DNA of 64,000 bases from Halopseudomonas pachastrellae. GTDB taxonomy: Bacteria; Pseudomonadota; Gammaproteobacteria; Pseudomonadales; Pseudomonadaceae. The notes beneath the pieces are model-generated. The model saw only the letters and a list, made by a program, of their open reading frames with translations, had not been told where the DNA came from and did not search any database. How positions within the stretch are numbered: the stretch's first letter is position 1; each line of letters opens with the position of its first letter. The translations under genes were made by a program, and so were the position numbers. The stretch is from the NCBI RefSeq assembly GCF_900114765.1, contig NZ_FOUD01000001.1, forward strand, positions 256,003-320,002. Reading direction: 5' to 3'. Shown here in pieces: positions 50,014 through 59,068 of the stretch.

Positions 50014-51903
50014 TCAGAAGCTGTAGCGGACGGTCAGTTGCAGTTCGTCCTGGTTTTTGGCCATGCCCAGTGGGCCGGCGCGGAAGCGACCCAACGGCTC
50101 ATAGCCGGTCAAGCCCAGGCTGAAACCTTCGGGGTGGCCCGTGTACCCGGCGGTGAACGGGTCCCAGGGGTTACAGGTGCGGCAGTCATCGAACTTGTTG
50201 GCACCGCTGCCGACTTTCAGGTTTGCACCACCGATGACGCGCAGGTTGTCGCTGACCAGCCATTCGATGCTTGGTGCGATGGTGGTGGCACCGGCGCGGA
50301 AGTCATGCGCAGCCAGTAGTTGCGGGCTAAGCCGGTCATTCATCCACCAGCCCTTGACCAGCAGGGTGCCGGTCCAGTTGGCCTTCCAGTCCGGTATGCC
50401 TACCCGGCCCAGGAGACGCTGCTCACTCTGGTACTCGTGAATGTGCTGGCCGAAGATCTGGCCCGAGAACAGGAAGGCGCGGCGGCTGTTAAGCCATGGT
50501 ATGAAGATGTTCTTGTCGGCACCGACCACATAGCGCGTGACGTTGCTCTCCGAGAACAGTCTGGTCTGGATGGTGTTGGCGAACTCTTCGCCTTCGGTGT
50601 GAGCGAGTTCGACGCGGAACACGGTATCCAGACCCTGGGCGTAGTAGTCCAGCGAGCCGCCGATCAGGTTGACGCGGGGGAAGTGGATATCGAATGCGAT
50701 GAGGGATGGCCAGATTCCGGTGACGCCGGTGAATGCATTTTGCGCCGGGATACCGCCGCGCAGCGAAGGCAACTGGCTGCGGTAGGTGAGTGCATTGAGC
50801 GAGAAGCCAACGTCGCGGTACACACCCTCAAGCTTGATACCGAACTGGGTGTTGGACAAACTCCACGCGGGCATGTGGGCTTTGCGGATGCCGATCTGGC
50901 CGGGGCCGAAGTCGGTGGCAATGTTACCGTTGGCGAAATTAGCGACGGTGCCGCCGTACTCCCAGAGTGTGTTCATGCCGCGGAAGAAGCAACCCGCGTC
51001 GAGAATCACGTTGGGCGAGCCGCATTGGCCGATGTTGTGCGGGCGGAAGCGGTCGAAGTTCCAGACGAAGGATACGTTCAGGTCGTCGAAGATGTCGCCA
51101 GCGCCCATGCGGTAGTCGGATTTGAGGATCCACATCGGGATGCGGATGTCTTCCAGCTCGTCGTAAATATTATTGCGCGAGAAGTCGACCGGGTTGATGA
51201 CGTCCAGCACCCGGAACAGGTCGGTGCGGCCCCAGACGACCTGCTGCTTGCCCAGGCGGGTGCTGAGGATGTGGCCGTTGTCGAAGCTGTAGTCGAAGTC
51301 GACATACAGTTCGCGGATGAAGTCGAGCCGGTCATTGAACTCGGAGAAGCGCAGTTCGTTGGTGTCCTGGTCCAGATAGCCGTTGATACAACCGCGGCTA
51401 TCGACATCACAAGGCCGCACCGGCACGCCGAAGGCGACGCCGCCGTTGGTGCTGTGCAGGTTCTCGCCGAGCACAATCATGCCCTTGTTGGGGTGATCGG
51501 CCAGATTGAAGGTGTTGGGCAATTGCAGACCGCCACCGTGGGGGACACTGGTGCTGCCGCCTAAGCCGCTGGTGTTCTCCAGACGAATGCTGCCGCCGGC
51601 TCTGCGGCCGTATTCGTTGCTGTTGAGGTCGTAGACCCCGTCGTAGCTGCCACGAAATACGCCGTTCCAGGAAACGTTGCTGAAGATGCCGAGTTCGCCG
51701 AACTCGCGTTCAGCGTTAATCTGCACCGTGTTGCGAAATTTCGACAGACCGACGGAGTCGCGCACATAGGTAGCGTTTTCATAGAAGCCGGTGATCTCCG
51801 TTTCCTCACTGGCAATCGCGGCGCTAAGCGGGCTCAGCAGCAGCCCGGTGCCGCTCGCCAGAGCGAGGCTCCAGCGTCCGAGGCCTTTTATTTTTGTTTG
51901 CAT
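50014..51903 (-). CDS. DUF1302 outer-membrane protein
   Basis: A 629-residue protein with a signal peptide (cleavage near AAIASEETE). The DUF1302 features are a start in GFYENATYVRDS, repeated amphipathic beta strands with aromatic ends, the RLGKQQVVWGRTDLFRVLDV segment, and a C-terminus ending with an aromatic (TVRYSF), the signal for outer-membrane insertion. It is likely a beta-barrel channel for hydrophobic compounds, partner of the DUF1329 protein and the RND transporter. Confidence 0.85.
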   Translation of the reverse strand: MQTKIKGLGRWSLALASGTGLLLSPLSAAIASEETEITGFYENATYVRDSVGLSKFRNTVQINAEREFGELGIFSNVSWNGVFRGSYDGVYDLNSNEYGRRAGGSIRLENTSGLGGSTSVPHGGGLQLPNTFNLADHPNKGMIVLGENLHSTNGGVAFGVPVRPCDVDSRGCINGYLDQDTNELRFSEFNDRLDFIRELYVDFDYSFDNGHILSTRLGKQQVVWGRTDLFRVLDVINPVDFSRNNIYDELEDIRIPMWILKSDYRMGAGDIFDDLNVSFVWNFDRFRPHNIGQCGSPNVILDAGCFFRGMNTLWEYGGTVANFANGNIATDFGPGQIGIRKAHMPAWSLSNTQFGIKLEGVYRDVGFSLNALTYRSQLPSLRGGIPAQNAFTGVTGIWPSLIAFDIHFPRVNLIGGSLDYYAQGLDTVFRVELAHTEGEEFANTIQTRLFSESNVTRYVVGADKNIFIPWLNSRRAFLFSGQIFGQHIHEYQSEQRLLGRVGIPDWKANWTGTLLVKGWWMNDRLSPQLLAAHDFRAGATTIAPSIEWLVSDNLRVIGGANLKVGSGANKFDDCRTCNPWDPFTAGYTGHPEGFSLGLTGYEPLGRFRAGPLGMAKNQDELQLTVRYSF

Positions 51904-51947
51904 TGGCAGTTCCTCATTTCAGTGGGGTAGGGCAGGACGAGTCGAGC

Positions 51948-54383
51948 TCAACCTTGCCCCGTTATCAGCGCCCCGACAGGCTGCGGGGCACTGGCTGCCG
52001 GGCGATCGGCATGCAGGATGCCATCCTCGTCGGCGTAGACATCGGTGATGAAGCGCGGGCGCATCACCAGCACCCAGGAGGGCACCAGCAGCATGGCGGC
52101 CAGACCGTTGATGACGATCATCACGCACAGCAGCATTGCCGCGTCGGACTGGAAGCGAAGGTCCGACAGCAACACCCACATGACGATGCCGGCCATCAGG
52201 GTGACGGCGGTGAAACTGATGGCCATGCCGGTGGTGGCGATCGCCTGGCGAACGGCATCGACCAGCCTGCCGCTCTTGGCCATTTCCTCGCGGATGCGGT
52301 CCATCATGTAGATTGAGTAGTCGATGCCCACACCAATGCCGACGGCGATGACCGGCACTGTGTTGATGTCGATGTTGAGTCCGGCCAGGCCCATGTAGGC
52401 GTAGGTAAGGGTGGTCGCGAAGGTCATCGCCAGCAGCATCATCAGCCCGGCGTGCCAGGAGGTGTAGAACAGCATCACGAAGGCGAAGATCAGCAGAAAA
52501 ACCAGCGGCAGCACGACCAGATTGGTTTCGAAGGCCGACTCGTTCATGGCCGCGGCAACGCCGAGGGTGCCGCCGGCCAGCCGGATGGTCAGGCCTTCAA
52601 CCTGGCCGTCGTGTTCGGCGATCCATTCGCGCGCCATGTGAATGGCACGACGGATGGTCTCGCCTTGGCGATCCTTGTAGTAGAACACCAGGTTGGCGAT
52701 GCGATCGTCGGTATCGTTGAACTCGTTCAACGCCCCGGGAATCGGGCTCGACGCCATATAGGTAAACATCAGGCCGCCGACGTAGTCCGCTTCATGGGGG
52801 ATCTGGAACCAGCGTGGATCGTCGTTGTGCATCAGCCGGTTGACCTGCTTGATCAGGTCCGGCAAACCCTTGCTGCCACCGACCGCCGGATCGGCCAGCA
52901 TGTGCGCCTGCAAGTCCTGCAGGGCGCGCAGTACCTCGGGCTTTTTCAGCCCGCCTTTCTCGGCGTGTTCGGCGATGATGTACAGCTCTTCTGAGCCGGG
53001 GAAGCGGTCATTCACTTCCTTGGACGACAGGTTGTAGTCGTGGTCGGGGTAGAGGATGGGTGAACCCGGTTCCGAGTCGCCGATACGCACCTGGGAGGCG
53101 GCGACCAGACCCAGGGCAATGGTCAGCGCGGCAGCGCCAAGCACGACCCGCGCCGCGCCCGGACGGCTGACGGTGCGGGCGCAGGTGGCGCCGATATGGC
53201 GCAGGAAGGTTTCCTTGATCTCGGGGTTTTTCGGCGTCGGCAGGATCGACAGCAGCAGTGGTACGCCAATCAGCACGGTCAGGATGACGGTCATCGCCCA
53301 CAGCGAGGCATACACGCCCAGCTTGGTATTCAGGGCAATGGAGCCGATGGCGATCAGCGACAGGCCTACAGCGTCGGAGACCACGCCAAGCGAGCCCGGG
53401 CGGAACAGGCTGTCAAAGGTCGCCCTGGCCGCTTTCGGGCCGTTGCCAAGGACACGCACCTCGGCGTAGTAGCGCTCGACCAGTTGCACCCCGTGGCTCA
53501 TCGCCCGCGCGGCAATCAGGAAGGGAATAACCAGCCCCAGCGGATCCAGGTTGAAGCCCAGCAGGCTGATGATGCCCAGGCCCCAGATGGTCGAGATCAG
53601 CACGCCGCCGAGGGGAATCAGCACCCCGTAGGCCTTGCGGAAATGGAATACCAGCAGCGACAGCATGATCAGCACGGTAAAGATGAAGATCTGCAGAATC
53701 TGGTCCATGTAGGTGTAGGCCCAGCCCACCAGCACCGGCTGGCCGGTGGCATACAGGGTGACGCCATTGCCGCTTTCCGCCTCGCGCAGGGCCTGCAACT
53801 GGGCGAAGGTGGCGGCGTAGTCGAGCTGGCCTTCGATCAGTTGCGCCTTGACCAGCGCCATCTTGAAGTCGGAGGACACCAGCGGGCCGTAGATGCGCGG
53901 GTTGGCGGCTACATCCGCGCGCATCTGCGCCAGTTGCTCATCGCTGTAGTTGCCGTTTTGCGGGTCAAAGTAGGGCTCGGAGTTGATCGAGCCCACCTCG
54001 GTCAGCCAGATCTTGCGCGAGTTGCGGTGGGTGACGCTGGTCACCAGGTTGTGGTTGACGCCGGGCAGGTTGTCGACGGCCTGGGTGACCCGGTCAATGG
54101 TGGCCAGGTTGGCGTTGGAGAAAATGTCACCGTTGTCGAAGGCAACTCCCACGACCAGCACGTTGGCACCGCCGAAGCTGTCCTTGATGCTGTTGTGCAG
54201 CTCGATATAGGGGTGTTTCTGCGGCAGCAGATCGGCAAAGTCGGTATAGATTTTCAGCCCCGGTATGCGCAGCGCAAACAGCAGGGTCAGCAGGGCGATG
54301 GCGGCCAGCACCTTGCGTGGATTGTTGAACATCCACACCTCAAGACCGTGCATGGCATGGGTAAAACGATGTAATCCAGACAT
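51948..54383 (-). CDS. RND superfamily (MMPL-type) transporter
   Basis: An 811-residue inner-membrane protein with the two-fold MMPL/RND plan: a first helix at residues ~25-42, a large periplasmic loop (residues ~45-220), helices ~225-390, a second loop (residues ~430-620) and a second helix bundle to the C-terminus. Markers are RIPGLKIYTDFADLLPQKHP and INTVPVIAVGIGVGIDYSIY. Related proteins move hydrophobic molecules (hopanoids, lipids, mycolates). With the DUF1302 channel, the DUF1329 carrier and a YCF48-like lipoprotein it forms a putative trans-envelope system; direction (uptake or export) is not known. Confidence 0.88.
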   Translation of the reverse strand: MSGLHRFTHAMHGLEVWMFNNPRKVLAAIALLTLLFALRIPGLKIYTDFADLLPQKHPYIELHNSIKDSFGGANVLVVGVAFDNGDIFSNANLATIDRVTQAVDNLPGVNHNLVTSVTHRNSRKIWLTEVGSINSEPYFDPQNGNYSDEQLAQMRADVAANPRIYGPLVSSDFKMALVKAQLIEGQLDYAATFAQLQALREAESGNGVTLYATGQPVLVGWAYTYMDQILQIFIFTVLIMLSLLVFHFRKAYGVLIPLGGVLISTIWGLGIISLLGFNLDPLGLVIPFLIAARAMSHGVQLVERYYAEVRVLGNGPKAARATFDSLFRPGSLGVVSDAVGLSLIAIGSIALNTKLGVYASLWAMTVILTVLIGVPLLLSILPTPKNPEIKETFLRHIGATCARTVSRPGAARVVLGAAALTIALGLVAASQVRIGDSEPGSPILYPDHDYNLSSKEVNDRFPGSEELYIIAEHAEKGGLKKPEVLRALQDLQAHMLADPAVGGSKGLPDLIKQVNRLMHNDDPRWFQIPHEADYVGGLMFTYMASSPIPGALNEFNDTDDRIANLVFYYKDRQGETIRRAIHMAREWIAEHDGQVEGLTIRLAGGTLGVAAAMNESAFETNLVVLPLVFLLIFAFVMLFYTSWHAGLMMLLAMTFATTLTYAYMGLAGLNIDINTVPVIAVGIGVGIDYSIYMMDRIREEMAKSGRLVDAVRQAIATTGMAISFTAVTLMAGIVMWVLLSDLRFQSDAAMLLCVMIVINGLAAMLLVPSWVLVMRPRFITDVYADEDGILHADRPAASAPQPVGALITGQG

Positions 54384-54392
54384 GTCGGTTCC

Positions 54393-55388
54393 TCAGTCAG
54401 CGCTGGCCGCCAGGGCCTTTGGGAGTTGAATATTCAGCAGCGTGCCGCGCCCGCCGGCCGCCAGCAGATGCTGCTCGGGCACGAGCAGACCGGCACGCAG
54501 ATACAGGGGCTGATTGGGCGTGGCCAGCGGCTGCCAGCGGCTGCCGTGCAGGCTGAGTACGGTGGTGTTTTCGCCGAGGGCATAGAGTGCGTTGCCATCA
54601 CTGACAAAGCCGAAGATCGGCGCTTCGGTGCCGCTGGGCTGCTTGCGCCAGGTTTCTCCGGCATCGCGGGTGTGCCAGATAAAGCCGTTCAAGCCACCAA
54701 CCCAGCCTTCATTGAGGTCGCGGAAGAAGCTGGCGTGGGGGTAGAACTCGTCAGGCAGGCTGCCGGCCGGCTCCCAGCTGATCCCGGCGTCGCGGCTTTG
54801 ATAGACCAGCCCGTATTCGCCGGTTACCACGGCGTGCTCGGCGTCGATGAACTGCAGGGTGGTGAGAATGGCATCCTCATCCAGACTGGATTCGTTCCAG
54901 CTGGCGCCCTGGTCTGCACTGTGCTGCAGGGTGCTGAAACTGCCGACCGTCCACCAGCTGCCGTCCGGCGCACAGGCGGTGGCCATCATCTGCTCGCTGC
55001 TGGGCAGTGAGTGGCTGCGCCACTGGCTGGCATCCGGGCTGCCGTGCCAGAGCTGGTTGTCGAAACTCAGGGCGATGAAACTGCGGTCCGGACACACATC
55101 CAGATCGACCAGACTCATGCTGGTCGGTAGCGGCTGGCGTTGCCAGCTGGTGCCCTGATCACTGCTGCGCAGCACCACGCCATCGTTACCGACGATGAGG
55201 GTGGTTTCACCATTGCTGGCCATGGCCTGGTAGAAGTCGGTGCGTTGCAGGGCTTCGCTGTGCTGGCGGTCTACTGCGTCCAGATTCAGCGGCGCCTCGC
55301 AGCCGGTCAGGAACATTGAGCAAGCCAGTCCGGCAAGCAGATGCCGACGACCCGGCGCACCTCGGAGAGGTGTTGGTATGTTAAACAT
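54393..55388 (-). CDS. YCF48/BNR-repeat lipoprotein
   Basis: A 331-residue protein with a lipoprotein-like signal ending MFLTGC. The rest is a beta propeller of the Ycf48/Hcf136 type, with repeated Asp-box-like motifs SSDQGTSWQRQPL, SADQGASWNESSL, SRDAGISWEPAGS and TRDAGETWRKQP. Ycf48 proteins assist photosystem II assembly in cyanobacteria; in heterotrophs the family is found beside RND transporters and is thought to help in assembly or substrate handling. First gene of the operon, 9 bp before the RND gene, under a sigma-54 promoter. Confidence 0.85.
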   Translation of the reverse strand: MFNIPTPLRGAPGRRHLLAGLACSMFLTGCEAPLNLDAVDRQHSEALQRTDFYQAMASNGETTLIVGNDGVVLRSSDQGTSWQRQPLPTSMSLVDLDVCPDRSFIALSFDNQLWHGSPDASQWRSHSLPSSEQMMATACAPDGSWWTVGSFSTLQHSADQGASWNESSLDEDAILTTLQFIDAEHAVVTGEYGLVYQSRDAGISWEPAGSLPDEFYPHASFFRDLNEGWVGGLNGFIWHTRDAGETWRKQPSGTEAPIFGFVSDGNALYALGENTTVLSLHGSRWQPLATPNQPLYLRAGLLVPEQHLLAAGGRGTLLNIQLPKALAASAD

Positions 55389-55443
55389 GGTATGTCACCA
55401 ATCAGGGTTTTATTTTTATTCACGGAGCGACAAAAGCTCGGTA

Positions 55444-55458
55444 GCAAGCGCTGTGCCA
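55444..55458 (-). promoter_or_regulatory. Sigma-54 (-24/-12) promoter of the YCF48-RND-DUF1302-DUF1329 operon
   Basis: On the minus strand the sequence is TGGCACAGCGCTTGC, an exact TGGCAC-N5-TTGC match. The predicted transcription start is near 55432, about 45 bp before the ATG of the YCF48-like gene. An IHF consensus and a DmpR-like palindrome lie upstream. Confidence 0.85.
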
Positions 55459-55475
55459 GCGTTTCCGTATAATTA

Positions 55476-55488
55476 CAACTGACTGATT
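55476..55488 (-). promoter_or_regulatory. IHF-binding consensus upstream of the RND operon
   Basis: AATCAGTCAGTTG on the minus strand fits WATCARNNNNTTR at every fixed position. It lies between the -24/-12 promoter and the DmpR-like palindrome, where DNA bending is needed for activator contact. Confidence 0.6.
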
Positions 55489-55554
55489 GATAACGGTTTT
55501 TTATCGGGTGGTGGTTTTTTTGCGGTAATGCAGCTGCGTTTCGGGCAGGGTAAT

Positions 55555-55570
55555 TTGATCAATTGATAAA
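55555..55570 (-). promoter_or_regulatory. DmpR/XylR-type upstream activating site of the RND operon
   Basis: TTGATCAATTGATAAA differs by one base from the perfect palindrome TTGATCAATTGATCAA typical of DmpR/XylR-class sites. It lies at about -123 to -138 relative to the predicted start of the RND operon, within the normal range for such activators, and just downstream of dmpR itself. Confidence 0.7.
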
Positions 55571-55689
55571 AGTGCAGGCGGGGCTTGCTGATTTGGTAAA
55601 GCGCGGGTTCGGACTGGGCTGCTCTGACGGGTGAGAGGGCGCTCCTTGCCCGGTGCAAGGAGCTATTCGGGCGGGTGGCCGCTGCGGGG

Positions 55690-57405
55690 CTAGTGCTGTT
55701 CGCTCGCTTCCAGAATGCCGGACTTCTTCAGCCGATATGCCAGCGCCGGGCGTGTCAGCCCGAGCCTCCTGGCGGCCTCGGATACGTTTTGGCCGGCGTC
55801 ATCCATGGCGCGACGCATGAGGCTGTTTTCGACCTCTTCCAGGCTGACGCCAGAGGTCAGAATCTGCGATACCCAGTCGCCTCCGGTGGCGATGTCGCTG
55901 CCATGGACGATGGTGCCGAAATCGTTCAGACGGTCATCGCAGGATGTCTCGATAATCTCCGGGCTGACTGCGAACAGCGCGTCCTGGCTGATGCTCTCGT
56001 TGCTGTCGGTCAGAATCACGCCGCGTTCGATGACGTTTTCCAGTTCGCGGATATTGCCTGGCCAGTGGTAGTTCAGGCATAGCTCCAGCGCCTTGTCCGA
56101 CAGCCCCAGGGTGCGCTTCTGGTAGGCATGGTGCGACTTGCGCAGGAAGTGCTCGGCCAGCAGCGGAATGTCCTCCTGCCGCTCCCGCAGTGGCGGAATC
56201 TGAACCGGGAACACATTCAGGCGGTAGTACAGGTCAGCTCGGAAGCGTCCCTTTTCGACGGCATCGGCCAGGCTTTCGTTGGTGGCGGCAATCACCCGCA
56301 CATCGATCTTGCGGGTATGCGAATCACCCACCCGCTCCAGCTCGCCTTCCTGCAGCACGCGCAGCAGGGTGGCCTGGGCTCTTGGCGGCAGTTCGATCAC
56401 CTCGTCAAGAAAGATGGTTCCGCCATTGGCCCGTTCAAAACGGCCTGCACGCGCCTGGTGAGCCCCGGTGTAGGCGCCTTTCTCAACGCCGAACAGTTCT
56501 GCCTCGATCAGGTCGGGCGGGATCGCGGCGCAGTTGACGGCCACGAACGGCTTGTCGGCGCGCTCGCTGCGCTGATGCACACTGCGGGCAATCACCTCCT
56601 TGCCAACGCCGGTCTCGCCCAGCAACAGCACCGAGACCTTGCCCTTAGCGGCCTTGTCGATGGTTTTGCAGACCTTTTTGTAGGCGCCCGACTGGCCAAT
56701 GCCGTAGTACTGACCTTCCTGCTGATCCAGGTCGTTTTGCAGCGAACTCAGCCGCGATTGCAGGTCGTACAGCTCCTCGATAATGGGGTCTTCCTTGAAG
56801 TAGCTTTTGAAATGCTCCGCGTCATCCCATTCCTCCGCCGGCTTGCCGACGATTAGGCAGCGCTCATCGCCGCAACCGCGGCAGCTGACTTCGCGGTAGA
56901 TGATTTCACGCCGCATGAATGAGGAGCTGTAGGCACAGGCATAGCCCAGCAACGACCAGCAGGCAGGTTCATGCATCAGCCCCAATTCCGTCTGGCAAAT
57001 CTCGACCTCGAACGAGTCTACCCACTCCAGTTCGCCATAGAAATGGCCCTTCTGGTGGTCAAGATCAATCTGGATTGGCTTGACCTTGACCATGCCCTTG
57101 AGTGAATGCAGCTGCGGACCGACGAGGAAGATATCGAGCTCGTTGTTGTGTGGCCTGAGTTTGCGAGCCAGCTCGGCATCCTTGAGTCCCGACTGGTAGC
57201 CCATGCGCAGAAAGAAGCCCTTGGCGCGCTCGATACCGAGGGTGTTTACCAGCTCACGCCGGAAGGTGGCCATGGCGGACACCTGCATCAGCAGCATGCG
57301 CTGTTCGGCAAACCAGATTTTGCCGTCAGTGCTCTGAAAACGGATCTGCTCGGTCAGATCGTGATAGTCCGAATACTGCAGGTGCGGCTTGTAGCTGGTC
57401 GCCAT
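55690..57405 (-). CDS. dmpR: Phenol-sensing sigma-54 activator, DmpR type
   Basis: A 571-residue NtrC-class activator. The N-terminal XylR_N/V4R sensor covers residues ~1-210. His100 and Trp128 match the phenol-contacting residues known from DmpR/MopR, and Cys149, Glu172, Cys175 and Cys183 match the zinc site of that family. The AAA+ domain (~240-480) has Walker A GETGVGKE, a GAYTGA sigma-54-contact loop and [14 protein letters not shown] Fis-type HTH closes the protein ([20 protein letters not shown]). It activates the divergent dmp operon when phenols bind and, by site evidence, probably the RND operon downstream too. Confidence 0.95.
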   Translation of the reverse strand: MATSYKPHLQYSDYHDLTEQIRFQSTDGKIWFAEQRMLLMQVSAMATFRRELVNTLGIERAKGFFLRMGYQSGLKDAELARKLRPHNNELDIFLVGPQLHSLKGMVKVKPIQIDLDHQKGHFYGELEWVDSFEVEICQTELGLMHEPACWSLLGYACAYSSSFMRREIIYREVSCRGCGDERCLIVGKPAEEWDDAEHFKSYFKEDPIIEELYDLQSRLSSLQNDLDQQEGQYYGIGQSGAYKKVCKTIDKAAKGKVSVLLLGETGVGKEVIARSVHQRSERADKPFVAVNCAAIPPDLIEAELFGVEKGAYTGAHQARAGRFERANGGTIFLDEVIELPPRAQATLLRVLQEGELERVGDSHTRKIDVRVIAATNESLADAVEKGRFRADLYYRLNVFPVQIPPLRERQEDIPLLAEHFLRKSHHAYQKRTLGLSDKALELCLNYHWPGNIRELENVIERGVILTDSNESISQDALFAVSPEIIETSCDDRLNDFGTIVHGSDIATGGDWVSQILTSGVSLEEVENSLMRRAMDDAGQNVSEAARRLGLTRPALAYRLKKSGILEASEQH

Positions 57406-57579
57406 GATGCATTAGCCCCTGTTGTTTTTGTTGGGCGGTTTGCGCTGTCTCACAACATGCTGTGACGCGCTGAGTGTCTCGGCATCTTGACGCTGTCTGC
57501 GGTTAAAAATCAACCAGATGATTAATTGGCCAAGGGGGCGTCGCGCTGGGTGAGCATTTGCTGACATGCGCAGCGCTGT

Positions 57580-57595
57580 TTCATCAAATCATCAA
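57580..57595 (+). promoter_or_regulatory. DmpR/XylR-type upstream activating site of dmpK
   Basis: TTCATCAAATCATCAA matches the inverse of the TTGATCAATTGATCAA palindrome at 13 of 16 positions. It lies at about -163 to -148 of the predicted dmp start, like the known arrangement of the dmp Po promoter. A second, weaker half-site cluster lies near 57508-57525. Confidence 0.55.
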
Positions 57596-57674
57596 ATTCC
57601 CCCCGTGATTCCCTCCGCCGCCGAGCGCTTACGGGGATGCGGCTTATCAATGCGTAAAAATAAAAAGTCTTAAA

Positions 57675-57687
57675 TATCAATTATTTG
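57675..57687 (+). promoter_or_regulatory. IHF-binding consensus upstream of dmpK
   Basis: TATCAATTATTTG fits WATCARNNNNTTR at every fixed position, in an AT-rich tract between the activating site and the -24/-12 promoter. Confidence 0.65.
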
Positions 57688-57716
57688 AGGTCTTATTTCG
57701 CTCCGTTCTCGCTGGC

Positions 57717-57732
57717 TGGCATAGCCGTTGCT
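57717..57732 (+). promoter_or_regulatory. Sigma-54 (-24/-12) promoter of the dmp operon
   Basis: TGGCATAGCCGTTGCT has the -24 GG and -12 GC elements with correct spacing and closely resembles the Po promoter of Pseudomonas dmp genes. The predicted start is near 57743, ~27 bp before dmpK. Confidence 0.88.
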
Positions 57733-57769
57733 GTAGGTCTGCTCACAACAACAAGCACGGTGAAGCCCT

Positions 57770-58021
57770 ATGAGCCAGACCGCCCAAAGCTTTGACCAGA
57801 TGACCCGCTGGATTCGGGTACGCAGCGAACCGGACGCCCGCTTTGTCGAGTTCGATTTTGCCATCGGTCACCCCGATCTGTTCGTCGAACTGGTGCTTCC
57901 GAAAGACGCTTTCGTTCAGTTCTGCAAACACAACAAGGTTGTTCACATGGATGAGGCCATGGCCCGTCAGGTTGACGAGGACATGGTGAAGTGGCGCTTC
58001 GGCGAGAAAGGCCAGCGCTGA
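57770..58021 (+). CDS. dmpK: Phenol hydroxylase assembly protein DmpK
   Basis: An 83-residue protein of the phenol hydroxylase subunit P0 family (FVEFDFAIGHPDLFVELVLP, then MDEAMARQVDEDMVKWRFGE). DmpK is not a catalytic part; it helps the diiron centre of the oxygenase form. It is the first gene of the operon, which fits the known dmpKLMNOP order. Confidence 0.93.
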   Translation: MSQTAQSFDQMTRWIRVRSEPDARFVEFDFAIGHPDLFVELVLPKDAFVQFCKHNKVVHMDEAMARQVDEDMVKWRFGEKGQR

Positions 58022-58066
58022 TTCCGATCCGACACACCCCCACAAAAACAAAACGGTACGGTTGTC

Positions 58067-59068
58067 ATGAGCATTGAAATCAAAACCAACTCGGTGGAGC
58101 CGATTCGGCACACCTACAGCAACATCAAGCGCCGCTTTGGCGACAAGCCTGCCTCGCGCTATCAGGAAGCCAGCTACGATATCGAGGCGGCCACCAACTT
58201 TCATTACCGCCCCCTGTGGGACGCCGAGCACGGTCTGAATGACCCGACCCGCACCGCCATCCGCATGCCCGACTGGTACGCGGTAAGCGATCCGCGCCAG
58301 TTCTTTTACGGTGCCTACGTGCAGAACCGCGCCAAGATGCAGGAAGCCGCCGAGCACAGCTTCAGCTTCTGCGACAAGCGCAATCTACTGACCCGCATGC
58401 CTGAGGCGCTGCAGGAAACCCTGCTGCGTCTGCTGGTGCCGCTGCGCCATATGGAGCTGGGCGCCAACATGAACAACAGCAGCATCGCTGGCGATGCGGT
58501 GGCCGGTACCGTGACCCAGCTGCACATCTATCAGGCCATGGACCGCCTGGGCATGGGCCAGTACCTGTCGCGCATTGCCCTGCTGATCGATGGCAGCACC
58601 GGCGAGGCACTGGATCGCTCGAAGACCTACTGGATGGAAGACGCTCTCTGGCAGCCGCTGCGCAAGCTGGTTGAGGACAGTTTGGTGGTCAAGGACTGGT
58701 TCGAGCTGACCGTACTGCAGAACCTGCTGATCGATGGCCTGCTGTACCCGCTGATGTATCACAAGTTCGATCAATGGCTGGCGGAGCAGGGGGCCGAGGA
58801 TGTCTCGATGCTCACCGAGTTCATGCGTGACTGGTACGCCGAATCCTGCCGCTGGGTCGACGCCATGCTCAAGACCGTGCGCGCGGAAAGTGATGCCAAT
58901 GCCGAGCAGTTGCAGCGCTGGATTGCTCACTGGCAGCCGCGGGTCATCGGTGCCCTGCAGCCGCTCGCCAACGCCAGCGTCAGTGTCGCAGCGCTGGACG
59001 AGGTGGTTGGCCAATTCGACCAGCGGCTGAAGAAGCTCGGCCTGGTCGCCGAGGAGGTCGCCGCATGA
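58067..59068 (+). CDS. dmpL: Phenol hydroxylase oxygenase beta subunit DmpL
   Basis: A 333-residue protein homologous to the beta subunits of bacterial multicomponent monooxygenases. It starts with IRHTYSNIKRRFGDKPASRY and carries PDWYAVSDPRQFFYGAYVQN and PLRHMELGANMNN. The ferritin-like fold lacks the metal ligands of DmpN; it forms the (LNO)2 hydroxylase dimer core. The next gene overlaps by 4 bp. Confidence 0.95.
   Translation: MSIEIKTNSVEPIRHTYSNIKRRFGDKPASRYQEASYDIEAATNFHYRPLWDAEHGLNDPTRTAIRMPDWYAVSDPRQFFYGAYVQNRAKMQEAAEHSFSFCDKRNLLTRMPEALQETLLRLLVPLRHMELGANMNNSSIAGDAVAGTVTQLHIYQAMDRLGMGQYLSRIALLIDGSTGEALDRSKTYWMEDALWQPLRKLVEDSLVVKDWFELTVLQNLLIDGLLYPLMYHKFDQWLAEQGAEDVSMLTEFMRDWYAESCRWVDAMLKTVRAESDANAEQLQRWIAHWQPRVIGALQPLANASVSVAALDEVVGQFDQRLKKLGLVAEEVAA

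Noticed and set aside
53196-54374. A 392-codon plus-strand open frame opposite the RND transporter
   Set aside because: Antisense shadow, Gln/His/Arg-rich translation, no start signal.
55491-55512. TTGATAACGGTTTTTTATCG as a second DmpR site before the RND operon
   Set aside because: The half-sites are imperfect and it lies only ~40 bp from the promoter, beside the IHF site, so it is too close to act as a normal upstream activating site.
55641-55663. Hairpin GCTCCTTG/CAAGGAGC as the terminator of dmpR
   Set aside because: No T run follows on the minus strand; dmpR termination cannot be assigned from it.
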